DNA of 64,000 bases from Cyclaneusma minus (GCA_037179335.1 JAKZHN010000017.1:682001-746000); one strand, 5' to 3'. Counted from the stretch's first letter, positions 1 to 11,695 are shown. The notes: generated from the letters alone by a model not told the origin. Made by a program: numbers and translations.

Positions 1-474
1 TTGTTAGTCAAGCTCCTGTCTCAATGATATTCTGCACCTGCCTCGACGCCGCAGGGTCCGATCGTTGAAGTCAAGTCGCGGAGTTGGCCCGTAGCTTGCA
101 TCGAGTATTCAGTTGTGTATCGCTGTGGAAATACGAAAGTTCACCCCAGCAACCGGACTTTCAAAGGGTCCTCGTGCGCTGCAGGTGGCGGAACCACAAA
201 TCACGACGCTAGTTTCGTGGCTGACCATAGTCTATGCCCAACTTGAAGGATTAGTGGTTTCATAATTCCGTAGTATACGAATTGAGACCTATGACTTGAA
301 AGTGATATCGTGTTTGATGCATAGCGTTGTGTTCCCTTGCAGCTTGCAGATACTTGTCCAAGTACACTGTCAGGGGTCTGATGGACCGAAATCGGATGCA
401 TATTATGGAACTGCATCTCAGTGGGAGCTGAGTTGCTGTAGATCTGAACAGCAAGTATGCCGATAGCCTGAAAC

Positions 475-1006
475 GTGAATATCTACCGAGAATGTCGAAG
501 ATGGATTGGCGCTGGGGATTTTGCAAAACTGTGCTTCGATATGAGCGTGGCGCAGACCACCCAAGGTACTTTGGAATCACTTGTATCAAGTTATCAAGCC
601 CTCAACGACGACCTATCTTTTCTTGAGGTGTATCCTGCGGAGATGTTCAAGTTCTATGGCTGGACGTCGAGAAATAGGAGGCTTTCAGGGACGCTTGGTC
701 TGTGCGCACCAACTGGCCTCCGCCAGATTTTGGTCCCCGGATCCAGACAACCTTAGCTTCCTCGCAATGATATGCATCTTCAACTACCGTACCGGCACGA
801 CCCACAAGTTCGCGAAACCCGAGACATCTCGGTGGCCCAAAGTGCGGGAATTTATGGGAAGGCGCGGGAGGGCGTGTCTAAAAACAGTCTGGGCCTCGAA
901 CAATCCACACCATCTCATGGTCAGATACATGCACGACATTCGAGCTCCCCCCACGGAGTTTGACGCAAGCTCGGCAGATATACTTCTGATCGAGTTAGTC
1001 TGTTGA
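475..1006 (+). pseudogene. Possible decayed protein-coding gene
   Basis: No intact gene is visible, but protein-like text appears in consecutive frames. Frame 1 is open from 475 to 756 (with segments such as GTLESLVSSYQALNDDLSF). A short stretch near 690-760 in another frame reads RTNWPPPDFGP. Frame 2 is open from about 740 to 1006 (with SNNPHHLMVRYMHDI). The frame changes have no convincing splice sites, which suggests a gene broken by frameshifts. I do not recognise the family. It could also be chance open frames, so confidence is low. The rest of 1-1640 shows nothing I can support except the CT-rich leader of the next gene. Confidence 0.25.
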
Positions 1007-1640
1007 GAGAGGCTGAGGCCCTGACCACAGATTGAATCCTGAGGGCGCCAGGGCTTAGGGAACGGGGCCAAAGGCTGGCCTGCAATATTCGAGACGTCCC
1101 TCCGTACTTGCAAGTCCAGAAGCTGCAACTCCAGTCGATGATCATAGCGCTTGGAGGTACCCGTCTACCGGACCACCTCATAAAGTGCCAAAGCTGCGGG
1201 GCAGTAAGTCAGTGGACATGACGGGACCCTTCTCTTGGACAGCAAGGACCATTCTCCGTCCATACTCCGTCTTCGTGGCGGAGTCTTGTCAAGCCTTCCG
1301 TTTCACCCTCGGTACAGCTAGCTTTCCACATCCAATAATCACAACTCTGGCCAGCCGGGGGCTTTTGGCATCTATCAAGATCCTCGAGTTTGGTAAGTCT
1401 GGACCGTTTCATGACGCAAATCTCAGGACTTTCAATGTCCATGTGCCTTTCAGCTTCATTTGTACGGCGATCTATTTTGTACAAATAGATGCTGTTCTTC
1501 TCTCTCTTTTCAATTCATCGGCTTCATCATCCTCAACAGTCTCTCACTCTCAAGCCTGCCTCCCAGCTTCACTCTTTAAGACACTTCAAGTCTTCCACTC
1601 TCACTCAATCTCTCCCGAACTCCCAATCCCATCATTCAAG

Positions 1641-2189
1641 ATGCAGTTTTTCGCCCCCGCCCTTGCCTTCTTCGCCATCACTGCTTTCGCAGCCCCCACC
1701 CCCACCGAGGTTGAGCCTCCTACCCTCGTGGAGCGTGAAGCTCAGGCGGCTACCACCAGTCCTATCACTGGTACCGTCGGTCTTCTCACCGGTGTCGTAA
1801 GCAGCGCCGTCATCAACAACCAGATCGTTGCTCTCCTCACCTCCACCTGCAGCACCACCAACTGGGCATGCAACACCACCGTTTCTGGCGGTATCGAGAA
1901 CTTGCTCGGTGACGGCAAGAACTACACTGGCAAGGCTTCCATCGCTTCATGGTGCTCCGGCGGTCACTGCTACGGTTCTGCTATCACTGCTGGATCCGCC
2001 GCAGCTCCTTTCACCATCACCTGCAACACCCAGTACGATATTTGCACCGGTACCATCAGGGGATCCATCAACCAGACCTTCGTCAATGGTCCTCAGATCC
2101 AGCTCTGGGGCTGGGCTACTCCCTCCGGATCCTGTAAGAACGGTACCTGCTCTGGCTCCGTCACCATTCTCGGTGACCCAGCCTACTAA
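1641..2189 (+). CDS. Small secreted cysteine-containing protein, 182 aa
   Basis: A single-exon gene. The open frame extends further upstream, but the ATG at 1641 is chosen because it follows a long CT-rich leader (about 1490-1640) and an AAG just before the start, and because it begins a clear signal peptide (MQFFAPALAFFAITAFAAP). The mature part has a short TPTEVEPP pro-like segment and then a Ser/Thr/Gly-rich domain with eight cysteines (STC, WAC, WC, HC, TC, IC, SC, GTC) and several N-glycosylation sequons (NTT, NYT, NQT, NGT). It is probably exported to the wall or medium. I do not recognise a named domain; it looks like a generic small secreted or effector-type protein. An AC microsatellite lies in the 3' UTR. 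Confidence 0.85.
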   Translation: MQFFAPALAFFAITAFAAPTPTEVEPPTLVEREAQAATTSPITGTVGLLTGVVSSAVINNQIVALLTSTCSTTNWACNTTVSGGIENLLGDGKNYTGKASIASWCSGGHCYGSAITAGSAAAPFTITCNTQYDICTGTIRGSINQTFVNGPQIQLWGWATPSGSCKNGTCSGSVTILGDPAY

Positions 2190-2233
2190 GCGCCTTCTTT
2201 CGGCAGACACAACATCGTGGCTGACAGGAAAGT

Positions 2234-2258
<25 letters not shown>
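2234..2258. repeat. (AC)n microsatellite
   Basis: About 12.5 uninterrupted AC dinucleotides, 45 bp after the stop of the secreted-protein gene and probably inside its 3' UTR. Confidence 0.95.
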
Positions 2259-2259
<1 letters not shown>

Positions 2260-2264
<5 letters not shown>

Positions 2265-4194
2265 TCGGGCGCCTCGGGAGGCAGCAGCAAAAATGTATAT
2301 ACGCGCGCGTCTTTCTCTTCATTATCATCATGTACATAAGTGAAAGTTTCTCATTCTTGGGGATGGCTGGTTTGAAGATTGATGTTTGAAGGACGATTGA
2401 TGCAGGAAAGTTGTGACATAATTACACGGTCTTTACCATGACAGTATCTATCTGGATTATTAGAACATAGCAAGCAATGAAATAACATTGCAAAACAACT
2501 ATCACATGCACTCGTGATTGATAATAAACAGTGATTAAACCCACCGATGGCGCTCTTTCTTATCAGCCTGCCATATCAGGCAGCAGCACTAGCTCACTTG
2601 TTAGCGCCGTCTCTCCAGCTCTATAAGAGCTGGCCTTAGCTAGACCTTCCCAATACCAAGCACCTACGTCCCTCAACATTTCTCAAGTGTCCAGTCCAGA
2701 TAACCCCATTAGACCGAGACAATTTCCTTAGACTCCCTCAACTCTACTCAATTGGCCATGAATTACTCAACCAAGCGTATAATCGTCTTGAATGATCGTC
2801 GCCCTTCCAACCACTCGTCCCTGACTCAAGGCGAGTACCTCTACAAAGCAAGCATAGCCAAGATAGACAAAGACGATGGAAAATTGAAGTCGAGCAATCC
2901 ATCCTGCTGACCTGCTTGTTCTCCAAGCGAAGGTCCACTGAAAACGGCAAGCCAAAATTTCCTAGTTACTCATTTGCTGCTTCCCGCTCCATTTCCAAAA
3001 CACCAAAATCCGTTCGCGATTAATAGTTTCCCCAAATAAAGTAAGTGCTTTAAAGTGGTCTTTTGCTCCATAGGAGAAACCTAGTGCCGGAAATACGAAA
3101 TCGTTGGATGCAGTTTCTGTATCTTGTGGTTGGTATTAACTTATTAAAGCATTTCTTACATCTAACTCGGTTTCAACTTTCGAGACCACTTTGCATTTGC
3201 AGAATTCCTTATTAACATCAGGTACGGGCATTGCAATTTGCAATGATCTCTTAATGTTGGTATCAGTTGGGGGAGCGAAAATGATCACTTAAACGGGTAA
3301 TAACAAGGATAGCAGGCAATTAAGTGTATTCATGGTTCAGTCTGTCTATCTACGTAAAGCTCCCCTGCAATGGGTAGATATAGCCTGGTGGCCTGAGGCA
3401 GGGCAGAGGGTAACAGCGGAGGTGGAACTTGGGGTAAGGAGCTCTGACCACACCGCTGTATTGCAACACTTAACGATATTGTTTAAATGATGGGTTTTAT
3501 GGTGGTGAGGCTGGCTTATCGTCACGTGGGTCTTATGTGGGACCCCCTGGCTGATGACCAGGGGCGTAAGCGACGGTGGAGCCCACAACGGTGGTTAAGA
3601 GAAAACTTTTTGCCACCGTTGTTCCTCTCTTTTTACCAATATTAATTGCTTCGTCAATCAAGTCAGTTTAATTCGCCCTTTCACTTTTCTATACACTCTA
3701 TTTTTATAGCTAATTATATAGCGTACGGCTCTGCAGCTGCCGAAGCTAACCTCAATTAAGCCCCTGGCTTTATCCAGGCCCTTGCGCTAAGCCCTTGTAT
3801 TGGTTCGGAAGCTATGTTCGAATAGCCTCAAGCGTAGCGCAAGAGTCTGGAATTTGAGGCAGCTCTAGCGACCGCTGGGCTGTGCCCCAGGCAATACAAA
3901 ATGTTCAAGAATTCTTTTTCCCTTTCCTTCTTGCATGTGACGAGCTACACCATAAATCCTACCGCTTGAACTTTCTCCCCCGTTTCTCGACTCCTTTCAC
4001 ACCGCCTTGTGTATTTTGCCGCCAAAGTAGTTCTTTATCGCGATTCCTCGCTACTCGCTAGGTCGCTCGACCAAGCCAGCTATAAACAAGCTCCAAAAGC
4101 TTGCATCCTCCACTTTCCTTCCTCTTCCTCCTCCATCTTTGCGCAGACCCGACTCGACATCCACATTCCTTAGCCCACAGGCCATAAGCGCGAA
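2260..4194. other. Gene-free stretch, partly AT-rich
   Basis: No credible ORF. About 3580-3740 is strongly AT/TpA-rich, as expected for a relic mutated by RIP (repeat-induced point mutation). It is followed by GC-richer sequence with a 9-bp inverted repeat (CTTGCGCTA near 3781, TAGCGCAAG near 3837). This may be an old transposon remnant, but no transposase or LTR is recognisable. The last ~200 bp are CT-rich, like a promoter and leader for the next locus. Confidence 0.4.
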
Positions 4195-5992
4195 ATGTCA
4201 ACTCACCAAGGTGCCGCCACGCGCCTCGCGCGCCTGCACTTGACCAGCCCATCCAGTTCTCCAGATACAAACAGCGCACTCAAGGCCTTACCCACCGAAG
4301 TCAAATCCCAAATCTTCTACGACTGCCTCAATGACTGTCTCGAGGTGGCTGTTGACGGTGCTCCTCGCAACACACTAGCTCTTGTCAAGGCCCTACCGAC
4401 AGGTACTCGATGGGACCTGCGACCGAGAGATCTTCCACTTCACGAACAGAAATTTTGGAGGTCTTCTTGAGATGGGCGAGCGAGCTTGGCACTCCTTGTA
4501 ACGCCTCGAGCTGTGAGTACAAGCATCCCAGAGCTCCTAAATAGCACAATTCGGGCCCACTGCCGCTCTTTTCAAGGTTAAATACTACCGCGTTGACATC
4601 CAGAGCTTTGCTGACCACTTCTAACTTCTCACAGACCTCCCACCTTCAAGCCCCACCCTCAAGCCCCACCCTCAAGCCCTCCTTACACGCCCTCAATGAC
4701 GTCTTCATAAACGACACAAGCCACACCCGCTGGCCCTCCTCGCCATCTCGGACTACTACACTCGTCACACTGCCCGCAGTCTCTCTAGCCTGATCGCCGG
4801 CGCTCTGCTTGGCCAGCAGAACGGTCGCTAGGTCACCATTGCAGGAACTCAATAAAGGCGAGAAGGCAGCGGCCACAGTGAAGCTCTCGTTCGTGCCCCT
4901 TTTGAGTAGCATCTCTTTGGATAGTTCGAAGCTAAGTGATGTCTTCAATCACAGGGGCAGATCGCAAAAGACAAATAAGGCAGATGGTACGGTCGATCCA
5001 AAGCACTTAAGCGGAAAGATCAAGCTTCGGGAGAAAGGACCAGAGCTACACTCCCCATCCCCCGCGACAAGTCACCATCACCCAGGCCGAATGGGGAAAC
5101 CTTCCCGCTATCCTAGCCCGCGAAAGTCAGGCTGACCGTCAGCATATGGGCACTGGCATCATGGTAGTGATGGTACCAGACGATGTACCTGGAACCGTCT
5201 TACTGTGCGACGATTCCGGCATCTCACTCCCACGATCACGGTTAAAATAGGAGACAGCCATGGCCCACCGATGAGGATCAAGTTGGTCCATCCGCCCGGG
5301 TTCTGGTCATGGAATGAAGTGATGATGGTCGTCTGTTTTTTGCAAACACAACAGCTAACCAGCACCCCTCAAAATCACCGGGACCCTCTCCCCGAACGGT
5401 GGTGTGAAGAAGTTGACGCAATTGAAGGGCAACCGCCATATTGACGTGCGGCTCAACGAATGTAAGAAGGCGGCTCTGGATATGACCACGAACCCCGACC
5501 TTGTGTCCCTCATTATGAACCCGTTTCAGCGCTGAAGAAAATACCGACTGTGGTCATCAACGCGAATATGCTTCTTACAGGCGGAACGTCCCCTGAGACT
5601 TACGGCATCCTCCAACACGAAGATTCTTCCCTTGAAATCAGGTCGCAAAAGCCCGACTTTACCGCCTCATGCGATATGGTATCTCAAGCAAATCAGGCTT
5701 CGGGAAGCATATGTGGTTCCGAGCCTAGAGCCCGTCGCCACCTCTCCTTCTCTATCCCAGACCATTGCCATGGATCCCAACCCCATGGTACCTAACTCTA
5801 TGGTGCTCAACTCAATGGTGTCCATTCCCGACGACATCGTCGCTTACTTACTGCCCATGCCTATCCCTTCTTCCGCAAATGACTGCAGAGGGCATGGGTA
5901 CGAAAATGGCTGGAGTCCAGCATGTTCACATGGGTGGTGCTCAGGGTAACGCCATGGATATTCAGGATGTTGCTGTCATTGAATCTTGTTAA
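4195..5992 (+). pseudogene. Broken F-box-like gene
   Basis: It starts with an ATG and a short disordered N-terminus, then an F-box-like segment (LKALPTEVKSQIFYDCLND) that stops at 4470. Protein-like text continues in changing frames. About 4397-4500 reads REIFHFTNRNFGGLLEMGER. From about 5055 to 5258 a frame reads VTITQAEWGNLPAILARE and ends in a stop. At 5401-5535 a frame reads KKLTQLKGNRHIDVRLNE and ends in a stop. The final segment, about 5880-5992, reads KMAGVQHVHMGGAQGNAMDI and ends in a stop. Some gaps could be introns, but no set of splice sites restores one frame, so I call a pseudogene with several frameshifts. The F-box assignment rests only on the N-terminal segment. Confidence 0.45.
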
Positions 5993-6856
5993 GAATATTT
6001 TGATAGAGGAATTTGGACAGATGAAAGCGATGGCTACGATCCCAAAAGGCCATCATCATCCCTATCCCTGACATCGCCCGGACCAGAAAACTGATGCAAT
6101 ATACAGTGACCCAAACATCCGTCAAATAATCTTCAACCAGCTGATGGTCTTCAAATTTGCACCTCAGCCTGCTCAATCGGTAAGTTCAGCAATCCCTTCG
6201 CACCGTTGAGGCCAGAAATCTGATGCCAATACAGGCCCAGTAGCTGAGAGCCTGAGAAGACAACTGATGTAGCCTCGAGGCAGAAGACAAGAACAGGAAC
6301 TCTCGATGGGCGACTACATGGATTTGAATGCCCCTGCAACACATCCCCTCGTCCCGAATATTGTAGATAGATAGACATTTGGCACAGGATAAGGAAGCAA
6401 AAGCAATGTAGCTGAGAATGAGATGTGTCTTTTTTGCTGTGCTAGGTTATTATCTCATAGCGTCAGCCTCAAGGCCCACTATATGTTACATCTTGTCCTT
6501 TCTTGACTTCAACTTTCAAGCCCCGTTTTGAATCTCATCCCTTTCGTATCCCGACGAGTTTACAAATACACCGTCTTCCAATTTTGTACCTAGTCAAGTA
6601 AGAGGAGAGCTAGCCCCACCACCTGGCGGCTATACAAATACGCTCAATCGACTCTTCCGTCTCTTCTCATCCAGCGTCCATCCGTGTGTCCAAAAAGCAC
6701 AATTGACAATGAAAATGAACACAAGAGAGGTGTAGTAGATACCCGTACCCAAGAAACCCCTAGACCAAAACCCCTCCAAAAACGCCATGCTCGCTCAATT
6801 TCGCTCTGTCGTTCGCTCTATACGTCCATCGACTTCCCAAATCATCATCATCAAGA

Positions 6857-6862
<6 letters not shown>
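5993..6862. other. Intergenic, nothing recognised
   Basis: No supported gene. Short open frames on both strands are not protein-like. It ends at a homopolymer C tract. Confidence 0.5.

Positions 6863-6887
<25 letters not shown>
6863..6887. repeat. 25-nt homopolymer C tract
   Basis: An unbroken run of 25 C on the + strand, 65-89 bp past the stop codon of the minus-strand gene that ends at 6952. It would be a G25 run in that gene's 3' UTR. Confidence 0.95.
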
Positions 6888-6888
<1 letters not shown>

Positions 6889-6951
6889 TCTCACCACACC
6901 ACTTTCTCACAACACAATCTGTCAATGACATTCAACCCCCCGCCCACTCAC

Positions 6952-9900
6952 TCACTCCTCATCAACATGAATCCGAAAATTCATCTCCGTCTCCGCCCCC
7001 TCCCTCACCCCCTTACCCAAAAGCACCGGCACCGTCTTGCCCACCGCATGCCCCGCCCCCGCCATCGAATGACAATAAAGCGCATGCGCCACCAAAAACT
7101 CATCGTCGTTCACTTCCCCCATTCCTCCCATTTCCACCATATCCCCCACACCTCTCTCCTGTCTCTGCGCATCATCCATCTCATCTTCAACATCACCCAT
7201 AGCCTCCATCCCCTCCGCCACAAAAAGCCTTCCCCCACCATTGCCATTCTGATTATCACGACAAAGCAGCTGCGTACTCGGATATTCGCTCGGCGCCCCA
7301 CTTGATCTTGAGGCTTCGCTCCTACAATCCACATCCATTTCGCCTGCTTTTTCCACACGGAACGCGTATTCAGAAGGTGGTTTGCTGTTTCCCGACCCCG
7401 GCACATCCACATCCACATCGTCGTCTCTCACACCTTCCCATACATCACCATCAACATCGCCATCTTCCTCAAGCAGCTGCTGCGAACCAGTCATTTGTTC
7501 ATCTCCATCTTCGTCTTCATCACCAAACGCATTCAACCCCTCATTCCTCTCATTCCTCTCATTTCTTTCGAGTTGTAATTTGTAGAGGATGCTATTCCTC
7601 TCTCTGTCTTTGTGAACACCACTCCGTGCATCATCAACCTCATCAGTAGTACTCCCCAACCCATCATCACTCTCATCCTCCTCCCCCTCCCCATCCCAAT
7701 CCATTCCCTCCAGCGCCGTCCCATAACACGTCGCATTACTAAAAGGCGTCGCATACGCAAACGGCGTCGTCCCCCTCTTCTCCTTGCCTCCCACCGGGCC
7801 TCCATTCACTGCAACATAAGGACTCGACGGCCCCACACTCCACCTCGGCGTATTCCACGGCCTACTTGGCGACCTACTAACCCTCGCCCTCTTCCCATTC
7901 TTCGAAAAACTCCTCGAAGCCGAAGTGCTCAGCCGTCTTATCGTCGGAGGAGAAGAACGCAGCGCGGAACTCCGCCGGGAAAGCTGTTGGGGTGCGACCT
8001 GGCCTTGCGTATCCCCGCGCGCAGAGTTACGGCGTGCTTGGCTGCGCAACCTTGGCAGCACAGCTGCTACCGGCGGATTTTCTCGATCTCCCTCTTTTTC
8101 TCCTTCTCCTTCTCCTTCTCCTTCTCGTTCGGAATCTTCGAAATTGAAAGAAGAAGCTGAGTGGCCAAGACGGCGTTTCGAAGACGAGGAAGCTAGAAGG
8201 GGTGAGGAGGTGGGGTGGAGAGAGGCTAGGGGGTTGGGCATGGAAGCGGTGCGGATGCCGCGGAGGCGGTGGGGAGTTGGCTGGCGGTGGTTTGCGAAGG
8301 ATTTGCTAGGAGCTAGTACAGGACTTGACACGGGCGTACGCTCAGCTGTTTTGGAGCCGGTGTCTGATTCCTCGTCATCGTGGATTTGGTTTGAGGAGTG
8401 CTGCTGTGGATGAGCGAGTTGTAGCTGATTATGGTCAACAGACAATGCAGGTGTGATGGCCCCGCCGGCACGACGCACACCGTCGGCGAAAGACAGAGAT
8501 GAGTGGAAAGAAGACTGGATGGAGTCGAAGGAGTCGTGGATGTTGATGGGCGGTGGGTCGAGTTTAGGGTCGAATTGCCAGCATTGTTCCTGTGCATCTG
8601 CCTCGCGGACTTCGAAGCTGGAGGCGTCGTCGGGGTAGACGCGTGGGAGCTCACGGAGCTTCTGCCAGGTCCAGGTTGGGGAGGACATGTAGGCGTGCTG
8701 AAGGTAGGACTGTCGGTGGGTTACGTAGAGGCGGGGGGTGCCGCGTACGCGTGCGACTACGGAAGAGGAGAGGAATGGGACGCTCCAGAGAGCTGGTGTT
8801 ACCATTTCGGAGTGGTCGAGGAGCCGGAGACAGTTGTCGCGGTGGATTTTACGGAGAGGAATCCAGAGGGCGCGGAGACCGATGAAGCTGCCGGAAGGTT
8901 CGGGAGGCTCAGGGGTGAAGTCTTCTTCGCTTCCTGGCCCGGCAGTCAGGATATCGAGGAGATCACCGAAAGCTGTTTGCATGGCAGCTTGAATGTCTTT
9001 GAAGTCGGGCCCTTTGATTTCTAACTGTCGGACCAGGCCACGGCTTCGAAGACGTTCTTCGACCCGGGTTCCACTGGCGCATGCTCTGGCAACCAGCCAG
9101 TCAGTTGGTTGTGGTTCATCCTCAAACTCTTGCTTGACTTGCAACGGCCGACGTTCACTACTATGAGGCGTCGTGCGAGAGATTGGTTCCACTGACGATC
9201 TTTGCCAGCCATCCCTGGCCACGCTGCTTTGTCTTGACCTCTGACTGGGAAAAGCCTCGAGAGTCGACCAAATGCCTTTCAATTCGTAGCCAAACGGAAG
9301 GACAATTACCTCCACTTCCCAAGGTTTGGAAATTGTCGGCATGGATCGTTGGACGTCAATCATCTGTGACTCCAAAGTCTCGATGCGAGATGCAAGTTCA
9401 GATCTTTCGAGGGCTGATGCTATCATGGTCGAAGATGTTGCCGACTTGAATGAGGTTGATGAGCCAACACCATGTCGTCCACCGTTGTGGCTTGCAGTGG
9501 TGCTGGTATCGTTGATAGCGGCAATAGACCTTTCAGCTTCGTCCATTCGGCTTTCGAGACCAATAATCCTGTCATCATGATGCTCAAACCGTTGGTCGAT
9601 CTCTTCCGCACCAGCGTTCGAGAATGAGGCAGTCTCGAGGATTTCCAGTCGCCGCTCGTGATTCTCCACGGTGGTAGTAATGTTTGTAAAGGCATGTTTG
9701 GTCATGGTCTGTATATGCGGGAGCAACGTCTGACCCGTACCACGCTGTGGACTGTTGGTAGCTGCATTTTCGTCTTTGTCATTCGCGCCACCATTGGGTA
9801 GGTAAACACTGGGAGAAACCCCTCGGCTGCCTAGAGGCTTTTCCTGGGCCAGTTGACTGACGATGGCGTTTGTAGCTACCTGAACGTTTGATGCTTGCTT

Positions 9901-10767
9901 AGAAGCACGGCGTTGAATGATACTAGGTCCTGGTGATCCTCGAGGGGTTGGGTTGATGACATCCGTGGGACTTTGAGCGAATGACTCCGGTTGTCTGTCT
10001 CCGATACTAGGCTGGTACCTAGAATACAGTGGCTCGGCGTTTCTGGGTACTGGGGCACTATCACGTCTGCTACCGGACGGGGTTGAAGGCCTATAAGGAT
10101 TATAAACATGAGGTCGAGCGGAAGCGGACCGGGGAGCAAACTGGGTTGGCCGGAGGGACCGATGACTTCCGCTTGATTGGGAGGGAAGAAGACATTCTGA
10201 AGGTATTGGAGGCAATTCGGATGCGACGGATCCTCCAGAATGAATAAAGTTTCTCCATATAAGAGGGTCTTGCAAACTGGTTTCTCCAGAGCGACGACCT
10301 GGGGGCTGGGGGTCATTCACAGCTCTTTTGTTGACCCATGAGCTTGGAGGGGCATCAAGCATTTCCACACTTCTATCGCGAGAGAAACGATCGACTTGCC
10401 GTTGTCCATGGTTTGTGAAAGGAACACTCGCCGGCCGGGGTTCTGAAGGTTCCTGTGGAGTAGCGACGCCAGCATGCAGACCGGGAGAATCTACAGTAAC
10501 AAGTCCGGGGTCGAACTCATGGTAACATGCATGGTGTTGGCACATACACCAGCCAGACCCGCGAAAGCTTCCGATGCCCTCGACACTGCCCGGTCCTCGG
10601 CCGACCTCGAGGGCTTGATCATAGTAGCGCTGGCATCCACATCGCGGGGCGGCGCCGTTGGCATTCAGAATTGTGTAGTTGCATCTGCCATTCGGCGTTA
10701 GATTATTTGAAGCACTGGTCGCGAGAGGAGAGTTTGTCGCATTCCGGTTTATCGGCGGAGCAGCCAT
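6952..10767 (-). CDS. Large disordered orphan protein, 1271 aa
   Basis: One uninterrupted frame from an ATG at 10767 to a TGA at 6952. The N-terminus has a Cys/His-rich patch (CGCQRYYDQ ... GWCMCQHHACYHEF, about residues 43-85) that could bind metal. A Ser/Pro/Arg-rich disordered stretch follows, then two probable coiled-coil segments (about 365-395 and 455-475; ENHERRLEILE and RIETLESQM). A more globular part at about 480-760 contains VEVIVLPFGYELKGIW, RLRSRGLVRQLEIKGPDF and LWIPLRKIHRDNCLRLLDH. The C-terminal third is low complexity with long Asp/Glu runs. I do not recognise a family. The globular part suggests a conserved fungal protein of unknown function, perhaps a nuclear scaffold. No intron is evident, which is unusual for this length. 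Confidence 0.85.
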   Translation of the reverse strand: MAAPPINRNATNSPLATSASNNLTPNGRCNYTILNANGAAPRCGCQRYYDQALEVGRGPGSVEGIGSFRGSGWCMCQHHACYHEFDPGLVTVDSPGLHAGVATPQEPSEPRPASVPFTNHGQRQVDRFSRDRSVEMLDAPPSSWVNKRAVNDPQPPGRRSGETSLQDPLIWRNFIHSGGSVASELPPIPSECLLPSQSSGSHRSLRPTQFAPRSASARPHVYNPYRPSTPSGSRRDSAPVPRNAEPLYSRYQPSIGDRQPESFAQSPTDVINPTPRGSPGPSIIQRRASKQASNVQVATNAIVSQLAQEKPLGSRGVSPSVYLPNGGANDKDENAATNSPQRGTGQTLLPHIQTMTKHAFTNITTTVENHERRLEILETASFSNAGAEEIDQRFEHHDDRIIGLESRMDEAERSIAAINDTSTTASHNGGRHGVGSSTSFKSATSSTMIASALERSELASRIETLESQMIDVQRSMPTISKPWEVEVIVLPFGYELKGIWSTLEAFPSQRSRQSSVARDGWQRSSVEPISRTTPHSSERRPLQVKQEFEDEPQPTDWLVARACASGTRVEERLRSRGLVRQLEIKGPDFKDIQAAMQTAFGDLLDILTAGPGSEEDFTPEPPEPSGSFIGLRALWIPLRKIHRDNCLRLLDHSEMVTPALWSVPFLSSSVVARVRGTPRLYVTHRQSYLQHAYMSSPTWTWQKLRELPRVYPDDASSFEVREADAQEQCWQFDPKLDPPPINIHDSFDSIQSSFHSSLSFADGVRRAGGAITPALSVDHNQLQLAHPQQHSSNQIHDDEESDTGSKTAERTPVSSPVLAPSKSFANHRQPTPHRLRGIRTASMPNPLASLHPTSSPLLASSSSKRRLGHSASSFNFEDSEREGEGEGEGEKEGDRENPPVAAVLPRLRSQARRNSARGDTQGQVAPQQLSRRSSALRSSPPTIRRLSTSASRSFSKNGKRARVSRSPSRPWNTPRWSVGPSSPYVAVNGGPVGGKEKRGTTPFAYATPFSNATCYGTALEGMDWDGEGEEDESDDGLGSTTDEVDDARSGVHKDRERNSILYKLQLERNERNERNEGLNAFGDEDEDGDEQMTGSQQLLEEDGDVDGDVWEGVRDDDVDVDVPGSGNSKPPSEYAFRVEKAGEMDVDCRSEASRSSGAPSEYPSTQLLCRDNQNGNGGGRLFVAEGMEAMGDVEDEMDDAQRQERGVGDMVEMGGMGEVNDDEFLVAHALYCHSMAGAGHAVGKTVPVLLGKGVREGAETEMNFRIHVDEE

Positions 10768-11695
10768 GGGCGGCAGCGGGACTCGAACGTTGGCGGAGCA
10801 TCTGGCGCTGCTGCCTAGAGCGAAAGCAAGGCGGGAAGCTTCGTCAAGTACGTACTCGAGCTTCGCATGGGAAAGGCAGTTTGGATGCTGGCAGAAGTGG
10901 ACAGGTCCTTAACATGATATATAAGAGAGGGCAGTCTCCCGAGGGCTGTTCGAGGGGCGCAGTGCGTGTGAAGGCCTGATCGATCTCTATCTCTTGGGCT
11001 CCGATCACAGCGAGGCTACAGGTGCGCGTTAGTGGTCACAGTCATATCACGTTGCGGGGAAAGCTTGTTGAAACATGACTGACGAATGGCAGAAGTGGTG
11101 TATTTGAAGCTTCCTTCAGGCAGGCAGCATAGGCACGACAGTCGTCGTCAGCACATCACCTGGTCGTGAGGGAAGGATGCTATTCAGCCCAGACAGCACG
11201 ACCGTTGCTGCGAGACGGAAACGCGCCGGAGACGAGCTGTGATGGATTGAACATCCATGTCTAGCGCGCACGGCAGATGGCAAGGGAGGGAAGACTCGGG
11301 CGAACAGCCAAAGTGCGCATGTCGACTTGCTTTTTCTGGCTGGCTGCCTAAGAGCTGAGGTTCGACATGCCAGTCGTACAGCGCGTGAGTCGCCAAGCCC
11401 AGCGCTCGACGCGATGATTGGCTTGGTAGCTGTCGTATTCTCGCGTCGGGCCGCGAGCCTACAGAGGCAAGGCAACCGAGTACAGAAGTTCACATTGACA
11501 CCTCCCAAGAGACCGCCTGGTTTTGAGACGGAACGCTGATCTCTTGTTGCTGGAGTTAGCTGCTGTCAGGCAAACTGCCGTATCGTTGTTAAGAAATACT
11601 GCCGTCGTGAGCAGTCACTGCCGTCGTTTTCCCTGATTCCGATGTTTGCCTGTCCAAATCCTCTGGAGCGCCTGCCTTGATGTCTAGGTACCAGG
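10768..11695. other. Intergenic, promoter side of the 1271-aa gene
   Basis: No supported gene. An open frame on the minus strand (11116-11508) has no recognisable features. An AGCTGCTGTC match to the core motif of array A occurs near 11559, so the array may fade out here. Confidence 0.4.

Noticed and set aside
1185..1640. N-terminal extension of the secreted protein (334-aa frame)
   Set aside because: The extension is CT-rich leader sequence and would bury the signal peptide inside the protein.
6684..7202. Proline-rich 172-aa open frame over the C25 run
   Set aside because: It is an artefact of the homopolymer and of the reverse strand of an acidic gene; no domain or start context.
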